In this document: positions 27,655 to 35,163 of the stretch, piece after piece
How positions within the stretch are numbered: the first letter of the stretch is position 1
Layout of the letters: each line of letters opens with the position of its first letter
Translations under genes and position numbers: made by a program
The notes under the pieces: model-generated
What the model saw: only the letters and a program-made list of their open reading frames with translations
What the model was told of the DNA's origin: nothing
The model's database searches: none
Source of the DNA: an uncultured Clostridia bacterium
GTDB lineage: Bacteria > Bacillota > Clostridia > TANB77 > CAG-508
NCBI GenBank assembly: GCA_944386115.1
Contig: CALWZV010000010.1
Span: forward strand, 1-37,717
Direction of reading: 5' to 3'
DNA length: 37,717 bases

Positions 27655-28731
27655 TTATTTAAATCTTCCTATAAAATCTGTTGTAGAACATTTATCAAGA
27701 GGCAATTTTACTGGTCTTCCTTCAGCAGCAGATTTATATATTGCAAGAACTAACTCCAAAGCTCTTTTTCCAGCTTCTGCATCCACTAATGGTTTAGTAT
27801 GATTTTGTATTGCTGTTATTACATTTTTGTATAATGGAGTATGTCCAAATCCATAAATGTTTTTTGGCATTTCACTATTTTCTTGTTTTACTTTTTCAGG
27901 GTTTTCTTTTTCATTTTCAAATAACCATTCTTCTATAATATTAACAGATTTCCCTCCTGCTTTAACAGTTCCTTTTCGTCCAAATAAGTAAAGAGTTTCT
28001 TCTAAATTTTTAGGATATATATCAGTTGTACCTTCAATTATTCCATAAGAACCATTTTTAAATTTCACTATAGCCATTCCTAAATCTTCTGCTTCTATGT
28101 AATCATGATTTAAGTTATCTGTATAAGCACAAACTTCTGTTACTTCATCACCCATCATCCATCTTAATAAATCAATATTATGAATACATTGGTTCATAAG
28201 AGCTCCTCCATCTTGTTCCCAAGTTCCTCTCCATGGTGCCTGTGTATAATAATCTTTTCCTCTGTTCCATCTTATATGTGCTGTTCCATATAACATTTTA
28301 CCGAAACTTCCATCTTCAACAGCTTTCCTTATTTTTTGTATTGATTTATTAAATCTATTTTGATGATTTGCACATACAACCAATCCTTTTTCTTTTGATT
28401 TTTTAATTATATTATCTGCATCTTCTAAAGATAAAGATATTGGTTTTTCAATAATTAAATTAGCTCCTAGATCTAAGCAATCAAGTGCAATTTTTGCATG
28501 TTTTCCGCTCTCAGTTGCAATAGCAACTAACTCTGGTTTTTCTTTTTGTAGCATTTCATGGTAATCTGTATAATGTTTTATTTTATCTTTAGCAACTCCT
28601 ACCTTTTCTAATAAAATGTCCATGTGCTCTGGTATTATATCACAAATACCTACAATCTCCAAATTATTATTTAATGCTGCTTCTAAATGATTTGGTGAAA
28701 TTCTTCCACACCCAATTAATGCATATTTCAT
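27655..28731 (-). CDS. wbpB: Gfo/Idh/MocA-type dehydrogenase (WbpB-like), 358 aa
   Basis: WbpB oxidises the 3-OH of UDP-GlcNAcA with NAD+. The nucleotide motif is ALIGCGRISPNHLEAA (4-19), then IATESGKHAKIALDCLD and EKPISLSLEDAD (95-106) with the family's conserved EKP, and the C-terminal sheet domain has HIRWNRGKDYY, GGALMNQCIHNIDLLRWMMG and GIIEGTTDIYP. The conserved Asp-His pair (NIDLL) is present. Start 28731 lies two bases after the stop of the upstream glycosyltransferase, so the genes are probably translated together. It is the first of four genes for a 2,3-diamino uronic acid. Confidence 0.9.
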   Translation of the reverse strand: MKYALIGCGRISPNHLEAALNNNLEIVGICDIIPEHMDILLEKVGVAKDKIKHYTDYHEMLQKEKPELVAIATESGKHAKIALDCLDLGANLIIEKPISLSLEDADNIIKKSKEKGLVVCANHQNRFNKSIQKIRKAVEDGSFGKMLYGTAHIRWNRGKDYYTQAPWRGTWEQDGGALMNQCIHNIDLLRWMMGDEVTEVCAYTDNLNHDYIEAEDLGMAIVKFKNGSYGIIEGTTDIYPKNLEETLYLFGRKGTVKAGGKSVNIIEEWLFENEKENPEKVKQENSEMPKNIYGFGHTPLYKNVITAIQNHTKPLVDAEAGKRALELVLAIYKSAAEGRPVKLPLDKCSTTDFIGRFK

Positions 28732-28732
28732 T

Positions 28733-29944
28733 TTATATTTCCTCCTTATACTTCATTTCTTCTATTAGTTTGACTATTTTTATGTATGTTTTTCTCCTAT
28801 CAAATTTCTCTTCTGCTAATTTTCTATTATTTCTCCCCATCTCTTTTCTCTCGTTTACATTGTTGTATAATTCATAGATCTTATTCGCCATATCGATACT
28901 ATTATTGTTTTCACAGTTTATACCTATTTTATAATTTGTAACAATATTTCTGTATTCTTCACATTCCTGAGTATTTACCACAGGTAATCCGGCAGCTGCA
29001 TAATCTCCCACTTTATTAATTATACTTGCCGCTCCCTTAACAATAGGATTCACAGCAATATCACATTCACATAGTATTTTTACCATTTCTTCATATGGTA
29101 ATCTCCCCATAAATGTTGCATTTATTTTTCTATCTTTAGCATAGTTTTCAAATTTTTCTTTTAAAGGTCCATCCCCCATAACTATAAATTCAATATTTTT
29201 AATTTCTTTATCCTGTAGTATCTTAATTGCATCAATAGTAGTTGTTATATCATAACTATGTCCTAATGTACCTATATATACAACTTTCACCATTTTAGTT
29301 TTAGTGGCATTTTCTCCCTTTAAACTATCAAAATATTCTAAGTCAGTACCTAAAAATACTGATAACCCATCATTTACTTTTTTATTAACTTTTAAAGCTC
29401 TATCTACATAAGTTTGTGAAACAGCAACTATCGAGTCTGCGTGTGAATATATATAGTTAGCTTGTCTTTTAAATGGAAAACAAATAATATTCTTTAATAT
29501 AGGTACTTTAAATACCATTTGAAAAGCTTCTGGCCACAAGTCTTGTATATCTATTATAAAAGGAATATTATGTTTTTTTACAAATTTGCATACTATAACC
29601 CCAACATCAAGGCTAGGTATAGCACAATAAATCACATCTGGTTTCTCTTTCATAGCTTCTATATATTTCCCCACATTTTTTCCAAATATCCTGTGACTGT
29701 AGAATCTAGATAACGTTACATTTTTTTTATATCCGGGTTCATATAGCATTGTAAATTTATAACTTACACTTTCTATTTTTTCTTCTTCTATTTTTCTTTG
29801 TACTTTCCTTTTGTGTGAAAAAGTAGATGTTATAATCTCAACATCATGGCCATAATCTGTTAATAATTTTGCTATGTAATTAAATCTATTATTACCTTTT
29901 TCATTTGGCGTTTGACAATAATTAGTAATAATTAATACCTTCAT
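28733..29944 (-). CDS. GT4-family glycosyltransferase (WbuB-like), 403 aa
   Basis: The protein begins MKVLIITNYCQTPNEKGNNR, the usual start of WbuB-like GT4 enzymes, and has PFIIDIQDLWPEAFQMV, IVAVSQTYVDRAL, VFLGTDLEYFDSL, VYIGTLGHSYDITT, VMGDGPLKEKFE and a C-terminal donor site GAASIINKVGDYAAAGLPVV. A second ATG four codons upstream (29956) is possible, but GGGTGA lies before 29944. It is a cytosolic or membrane-associated transferase that probably adds the second sugar to the lipid-linked primer made by the phosphoglycosyl transferase in this operon. The sugar is unknown. Confidence 0.88.
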   Translation of the reverse strand: MKVLIITNYCQTPNEKGNNRFNYIAKLLTDYGHDVEIITSTFSHKRKVQRKIEEEKIESVSYKFTMLYEPGYKKNVTLSRFYSHRIFGKNVGKYIEAMKEKPDVIYCAIPSLDVGVIVCKFVKKHNIPFIIDIQDLWPEAFQMVFKVPILKNIICFPFKRQANYIYSHADSIVAVSQTYVDRALKVNKKVNDGLSVFLGTDLEYFDSLKGENATKTKMVKVVYIGTLGHSYDITTTIDAIKILQDKEIKNIEFIVMGDGPLKEKFENYAKDRKINATFMGRLPYEEMVKILCECDIAVNPIVKGAASIINKVGDYAAAGLPVVNTQECEEYRNIVTNYKIGINCENNNSIDMANKIYELYNNVNERKEMGRNNRKLAEEKFDRRKTYIKIVKLIEEMKYKEEI

Positions 29945-29984
29945 TTTATCACCCATTATATAATTAATATAAACTTTAATGATA

Positions 29985-30944
29985 TTATCTTAATATCTTC
30001 ACTTCATTATACTTCATCATGTATATATCTTCCTCATAATCTCCTATTTGTTCATTATTTATTTTTCCTTCTAAGTTGTTTATAATCATTTTTGGTATAT
30101 TCACTTTGCTTTCATATGCATGAGGATATCCCCCTCCAAATCTTGGATTCACTTCTGATATGTAATATTCTCCATTTACTTTAAAGATGTCTATATCAAT
30201 AATTCCTTTAAATTCTGCTTTTTTTACAAAGCCTTTTATAATTGAAAATAGTTTTTCATCTTTTATAGATACCGATTTATCAGTTTCCCCAGCTCTCATT
30301 TTTATTTTCTTTTTTGTGAATATTGCAGATATCTCATTAGAAATCATGTCTATATACACATCTGCACCAAATTCTTCTCCATCCATAAATTGCTGAATTA
30401 ATAAGTTATTCTCCTTTTTCCATAATAGCTCCAGCTCATCTTTGTTATATACTTTGTTAATATTAATACTAGCACTTCCCTCAATCGGTTTTACAAATAC
30501 AGGAAATTTCATGTTTTCTTTTTCCAAATCTTTGTAAAATTCATTTTTGTCTATGTAAGTTTTGGCAGTTCTAATACCATTTTCTACTAAAAATTGATAC
30601 ATTTTATATTTGTTAAAACACATCTCTACATTTTTATGTTCTGATATTATTGGTGTAACTCCAATCTCTTTAAATTTAACAATATTTTCTGAAATTAAAC
30701 TTAATTCTGGATCAATAAGAGAAATCAGTCCATTAATTTTTTCTTTTATACAAATATCTAAAATACAATTTAAATAATCTTTATCATCAATTCTTGGTAC
30801 AATATAGTATTTATCCGCTTCATAAATTGCTGGTGCTAATTTTGAACAATCTGTTGCTACCACTAGCCCTTTTCCATTTAATTCTTTCTTAAAATATTGA
30901 ACTATTTTATTTCTTGTTCCAGCACTTAGTATTAATATGTTCAT
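29985..30944 (-). CDS. ATP-grasp carboxylate-amine ligase-like protein, 319 aa
   Basis: ATP-grasp enzymes activate a carboxylate by phosphorylation and join it to an amine or thiol. The pre-grasp domain (MNILILSAGTRNKIVQYF, IYEADKYYIVPRIDD) is of the carbamoyl-phosphate-synthase/PylC style. The ATP-grasp core follows, with PVFVKPIEGSASININ near 165-180, IQQFMDGEEFGADVYID near 195-212, and the metal-binding IIDIDIF and YYISEVNPRFGGGYPHAYE (near 270-290). It lies base-to-base with the GNAT gene. In a glycan operon it may attach an amino acid to an amino sugar or uronic acid, but that is inference. Confidence 0.85.
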   Translation of the reverse strand: MNILILSAGTRNKIVQYFKKELNGKGLVVATDCSKLAPAIYEADKYYIVPRIDDKDYLNCILDICIKEKINGLISLIDPELSLISENIVKFKEIGVTPIISEHKNVEMCFNKYKMYQFLVENGIRTAKTYIDKNEFYKDLEKENMKFPVFVKPIEGSASININKVYNKDELELLWKKENNLLIQQFMDGEEFGADVYIDMISNEISAIFTKKKIKMRAGETDKSVSIKDEKLFSIIKGFVKKAEFKGIIDIDIFKVNGEYYISEVNPRFGGGYPHAYESKVNIPKMIINNLEGKINNEQIGDYEEDIYMMKYNEVKILR

Positions 30945-31469
30945 CTAGATATCCTCCATTATGAATTTTTCCATTATCAATAGATCCTCATATTTGCCAT
31001 CAATAAATCTCTCTTCTTTGTGCTTTCCGCAAATATCAAAACCTAACTTTTGGTACATTTTTACCGCATTTTCGTTTTTTTCTATTACTTCTAAATTTAT
31101 TTTTCTTATATTTAAATACATTTTAGCATAACATTCCAAAGCTCTATATGCTTTACTTGCAATTCCTTTTCCCCATGATTCTTTTTCTCCTATGTATAAT
31201 CCTAATGAGCAAGTCCTGTGTATAGGCGAAATATTATATAAGCCTATAAAACCCACTTTATTATAATCTTCATCTAAAATAATATATCTTTGATTTTCCA
31301 AGTTATTTTCAACTAAAATATCCATCCATTTTCTTTGCTGTGATACAGAAATAGGCCTATATCCTCCACCTAAATACTTATAAACATCTTCATCATTTTT
31401 CCATTTATTTAAAAGTTCTATATCTTCTAATTCTATTGGTGTTAAATATACATTATCATGTTTTATCAT
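30945..31469 (-). CDS. GNAT acetyltransferase (RimL/PseH-like), 174 aa
   Basis: Single GNAT domain using acetyl-CoA. It has LTPIELEDIELLNKWKND near the start, YIILDEDYNKVGFIGLYNI, the acetyl-CoA loop ESWGKGIASKAYRAL (near 110-125) and NENAVKMYQKLGFDICG at the usual end. The layout resembles PseH, which acetylates the 4-amino group of an amino sugar nucleotide. With the dehydratase and aminotransferase in this operon it would complete a 2,4-diacetamido-trideoxy sugar. A protein or antibiotic substrate cannot be excluded from sequence alone. Confidence 0.85.
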   Translation of the reverse strand: MIKHDNVYLTPIELEDIELLNKWKNDEDVYKYLGGGYRPISVSQQRKWMDILVENNLENQRYIILDEDYNKVGFIGLYNISPIHRTCSLGLYIGEKESWGKGIASKAYRALECYAKMYLNIRKINLEVIEKNENAVKMYQKLGFDICGKHKEERFIDGKYEDLLIMEKFIMEDI

Positions 31470-31485
31470 TTAATATTCCCCCAAT

Positions 31486-32070
31486 TTAATAAATATTATC
31501 TTTTTTAAATACTTTTACAACTGTTTTTAATACAATTTTTATGTCCATTGTAAATGATATTTTATCTACATACTCTATATCTATTTTTATTCTCTCGTCC
31601 CAACTTGCTGAATTTCTTACTCTAACTTGTGCTAATCCTGTAATTCCAGGTCTAACTTTGAATCTAATTTTTTGTTCTTCTCTATATTCTTCATATTTAT
31701 GTGGGTGATATGTTACAGGAGGTCTTGGTCCAACAATACTCATTTCCCCATTTATTACATTAATCAATTGAGGCAATTCATCTAAGCTTGTTTTTCTTAG
31801 TATTTTCCCAATTCTTGTTATTCTATTATCACTTTCAGTTTTTACTTTTAATCCATCTCCAATTTTTTCAGCATTAGGTATCATTGTTCTAAATTTAATA
31901 ATTTTGAATACTTTTCCATCTTTGCCTAACCTTTCTTGTAAAAAAAAGGTTGGACCTCTTGAGTCAATTTTTATTATAATTGCAATAACCAGAAAAAGTG
32001 GAGATAGAACAATTGTTGCAAGTAAACTCAGTATAAAATCTAAGATTCTTTTTATATATTTTTTATACAT
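31486..32070 (-). CDS. Monotopic phosphoglycosyl transferase (PglC-like), 194 aa
   Basis: This enzyme starts the lipid-linked glycan by moving a sugar-phosphate from UDP-sugar to undecaprenyl phosphate. A single re-entrant N-terminal helix (ILDFILSLLATIVLSPLFLV) is followed by the family signatures PTFFLQERLGKDGKVFKI, KFRTM, the LRKTSLDELPQLINVINGEM segment and IVGPRPP. Its 194-residue length is that of the small PglC class, not the large WcaJ/WbaP class. It has an AGAGGAG site. The next-door PglF- and PglE-like genes point to UDP-bacillosamine-type sugar as donor. Confidence 0.92.
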   Translation of the reverse strand: MYKKYIKRILDFILSLLATIVLSPLFLVIAIIIKIDSRGPTFFLQERLGKDGKVFKIIKFRTMIPNAEKIGDGLKVKTESDNRITRIGKILRKTSLDELPQLINVINGEMSIVGPRPPVTYHPHKYEEYREEQKIRFKVRPGITGLAQVRVRNSASWDERIKIDIEYVDKISFTMDIKIVLKTVVKVFKKDNIY

Positions 32071-32086
32071 TTTTCTCCTCTAAAAT

Positions 32087-33212
32087 CTAAAACAATGATT
32101 TAATTTTATTTATAACTACATCCTGTTCTTCATTAGTCATTTTTGTGTCACTTGGTAAGCACACACCATTTTCAAATAGTTTTTTGGCTATAGATTCTTC
32201 CTCTACTTGTATAAAGTCATAATCCTTAAATACAGGCTCTAGGTGCATTGGTTTCCACACAGGTCTTGATTCAATATTTTCTTTTTCCAATGCCTCAATA
32301 ATTTCTATTGGTTTTACTTTTGACCTTGTATCTAAAACTATAGAAGACAACCAATGGTTTGGTACAGTATTTTTTGGTATAGGTTGAATTGAAATTTCTG
32401 TAATTTCTTTTAAACCTTCTTTATACCTGTTATATATATCTGTTTTTTTGTGTATTCTTTCATTTAATACCTTCAATTGCCCTCTTCCAATTCCTGCACA
32501 TATATTGCTCATTCTATAATTATATCCAATTTCTTTATGTTCATAGTGTCTTGCTTTTTCTCTTGCTTGTGTAACCCAAAAACGCACTTTTTGTATTCTT
32601 TCTTCATCATCAGAAACTAGCATTCCACCACCACTTGTTGTTATTATTTTGTTGCCATTAAATGAATATATCCCATATTTTCCAAATGTACCAGTTTGTT
32701 TATCATAATATGTAGATCCCAAACTTTCTGCAGCATCTTCAATTAAAGGAACATTATGTTTTTTGCATATTTCCATTATTTCATTTATTTTTGCTGGAGT
32801 TCCATATAAGTGAACTACTATAACTGCTTTAGGATTTGGATATTTTTCAAATGCTTTTTCTAAGGCTTTTGGATCCATATTCCATGTTTCACTTTCACTA
32901 TCAATAAATACTGGTGTAGCATTTTGATAAATAATTGGATTTGCTGTTGCTGCAAATGTAAGCGAAGAGCAAAATACTAAATCTCCATTTGTAACTCCAA
33001 CTGCTTTTAATGCCATATGTATTGCAGCAGTTCCAGAAGAAAGTGCTACACCGTGCTTTGCTCCAACATATTTTGATAACTCTTCTTCAAATTTATTAAC
33101 ATTTTCTCCGAAGTGGTGCAACCCAATTTGTGTCAAATGCTTCTTTTATAAATTCTTTTTCATATCCTTGTTCTGACATATGTGGTGATGCTAAAAAAAT
33201 TTTTTTATCCAT
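32087..33212 (-). CDS. DegT-family amino-sugar aminotransferase (PglE-like), 374 aa, read through a +1 frameshift
   Basis: PLP enzyme that probably aminates C4 of a UDP-4-keto-6-deoxy sugar. The ATG at 33212 overlaps the end of the dehydratase gene by eight bases and has an AGGAG site. It gives [20 protein letters not shown] and NWVAPL; codon 35 is CGG and the zero frame stops three codons later. Skipping C gives [20 protein letters not shown], so APLGENV matches the family's conserved APLG start. PLP motifs follow: [11 protein letters not shown] (58-68), [13 protein letters not shown] (156-168), and Lys188 in [14 protein letters not shown]. Length is normal. An annotation from the downstream frame alone would start at 33136 with a false N-terminus (MTQIGLHHF). 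Confidence 0.93.
33107..33110 (-). other. +1 frameshift site in the PglE-like aminotransferase: CTT CGGA
   Basis: After Leu34 (CTT) the zero frame reads CGG AGA AAA TGT TAA. Dropping C gives GGA GAA AAT GTT (Gly-Glu-Asn-Val), the conserved glycine of the DegT-family APLG motif. Confidence 0.9.
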
Positions 33213-35068
33213 TTTCTCCTCTTTCTCTATACGTTGGAACTACTTTTTTCATGTTTTCTTTTATTTGTTCTATTGAAATAGTTTCATTTTGTATAGTTGT
33301 TCTTAATATATCTAATTTTCCTTCTAATTCTTCATTTGTTATGTTGCTTGGTTTTGCTATAAATATTTTGTTATGTTCTGTTGTTTGGAGTCCTTCTTCT
33401 GACATCAGAATTTCTTCATATAATTTTTCTCCTGGACGTAATCCTGTAATTTTTATTGGTATATCGACATTTGGCTCTAGTCCAGATAATTTTATAAGGC
33501 TTACAGCTAAATCATAAATTTTTACTGGCTCCCCCATATCAAGCACAAATATTTCTCCACCGTTTAGCATAAGTAATTGCTTGTAGAACAAGTCCTACTG
33601 CTTCTGGTATTGTCATGAAAAATCTTGTTATATCTTTGTGTGTTACTGTTACTGGTCCACCTTTTGCTATTTGCTTTTTAAATAAAGGTATTACAGAACC
33701 ATTACTTCCTAATACATTTCCAAATCTTACTGCTACAAATTCAGTTTTGCTTTCTTTGTTTTTTGCTTGTATTATCATTTCACACATTCTTTTTGTGGCA
33801 CCCATAATATTAGTTGGGTTAACAGCTTTATCTGTAGAAATTAGTATAAATCTTTTTACATCATATTTATCTGCACAACTTGCTACATTATATGTTCCAA
33901 ATACATTATTTTTTATTGCTTCTAATGGGCTTTCTTCCATTAATGGTACATGTTTATGTGCTGCTGCATGGAATACTAAGTATGGTTTATATTGTTCAAA
34001 TATGGTTTCAATTCTTTTTTTGTCTCTAACACTTGCAACTTTAGGTATTATTTCTATATCTTCATATTTTGCCTTAAGTTCTAATTCAATATCATATAAG
34101 TTGTTTTCATAAATATCTATTAATATCATTTGTTTTGGCTTAGAGTTTGCTATTTGTCTGCATAATTCTGAGCCTATTGAACCACCAGCTCCTGTTATCA
34201 TTATTACATTATCTTTTATAAGGTTTTGTATGTCATCATTATGTAGTACTATTGGATCTCTTCCTAAAACATCTTCTATTTCTACATCTCTTAAATTTTG
34301 CATTATATTTTTTCCTGTTATTAAATCAGAAATTCCTGGTAATAGCCTTAATTTTATCCCTGTTTCCTGGCAAATAGATAATATTTCTTTTTTATCTTTT
34401 GCAGATATATTTGAAATAACAAAAAATATTATTTCTACTCTATTTTCTTTGCATACTCTTACTATATCCTCTCTTGTTCCTAGTATTTTTACACCATTTA
34501 TTATTCTATCTTTCTTTTTTGAATCATCATCTATAATTCCTACTATATTATATCTTTGCATTTGTTTTATATTTTTTATTACATCTGTTCCTGCTGACCC
34601 TCCACCAATAATAAGTAAGTTTTTTCTTTTTCCTTCTGATTTTATTGTTATTCTGTTAGTTAAAACAAATCTTATTATTACTCTATAGAATATTAAAAGT
34701 GCAGCAACAAAAAAGCCAGCTAGTAATGTTTCTTTTACTGGCAATATGTTTAAGTTAAATATTATTCCTATCATTGTAACCGCATTGCATGAAGCAAAAC
34801 TTGCTAATGCATAGCAAAAGTATTCTTTTGCACTTTCATATACAGTTATATTCTTATACACTTCAAATAAATTTAAGAAAAATTCGTATATTAAAATTGA
34901 AATTAAAACTGTATTTATAATTTGTGCCCATATGTTATTATTTATTGTAAATACATTTTCCATATAAAATATTTGTGTTATAAAATATGAAAAAGAAATA
35001 ATTACTATATCTATTAAAAATAATATTAATTTTGTATGCTTATATAAAACTTTCATTTTTTTCTCCAA
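33205..35068 (-). CDS. PglF/CapD-type membrane NDP-sugar 4,6-dehydratase, 620 aa, completed by a +1 frameshift
   Basis: It makes a UDP-4-keto-6-deoxy sugar, the first step to bacillosamine-type sugars. Four N-terminal membrane segments (about 10-125) precede a first nucleotide-binding domain ([13 protein letters not shown], near 155) and the catalytic short-chain dehydrogenase domain: [18 protein letters not shown] (near 290), [18 protein letters not shown] and [20 protein letters not shown]. After ITYAK codon 503 is CGG. Skipping C at 33562 gives [15 protein letters not shown], the invariant family motif, and the last 118 residues. Total length is typical. It is the first gene after the operon promoter and its stop overlaps the next start. 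Confidence 0.95.
33559..33562 (-). other. +1 frameshift site in the PglF-like dehydratase: AAA CGGT
   Basis: After Lys502 (AAA) the zero frame reads CGG TGG AGA AAT and stops after Cys-Ala. Dropping C gives GGT GGA GAA ATA (Gly-Gly-Glu-Ile), the family's [12 protein letters not shown]. Confidence 0.92.
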
Positions 35069-35104
35069 TTTTTATTTGACTTATTATGCCTTAGAACTTT
35101 TTTC

Positions 35105-35133
35105 ATTATAAAATATTATTTTACATTTTTCAA
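35105..35133 (-). promoter_or_regulatory. SigA-type promoter for the surface-glycan operon
   Basis: TTGAAA (35133-35128), 17 bases, TATAAT (35110-35105), 37 bases upstream of the dehydratase. No other strong promoter or terminator was found from here to 18174, so about 17 kb may be one transcript. Confidence 0.75.
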
Positions 35134-35163
35134 CAGGTATAATGAAAATAATAATTTTTTTCA

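Noticed and set aside
748-33562. Nine single-base insertions as ordinary sequencing or assembly errors
   Set aside because: All nine add C directly before GGN, all in codon phase 1, all +1, while about 40 CGG triplets in other phases cause no break and no break occurs without CGG. Error cannot be fully excluded without reads, so it is given as the main refutation test.
748-33562. The split genes as pseudogenes or as real pairs of separate genes
   Set aside because: fusA, topA and ftsW are core genes, the rejoined proteins have normal length and motifs, no other lesions are seen, and the downstream fragments have no ribosome sites and start inside conserved domains.
748-33562. Classical P-site slippery heptamers or RF2-like sites
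   Set aside because: Two sites have CTT before the shift as in RF2, but the others (ATG, GGA, GCA, TCT, CAA) cannot re-pair well, and no in-frame stop, internal Shine-Dalgarno or hairpin is shared.
748-33562. CGG reassigned to another amino acid with no frame change, as known for some Bacillota
   Set aside because: Reading CGG as any amino acid leaves the zero frame, which ends within 2 to about 20 codons at every site.
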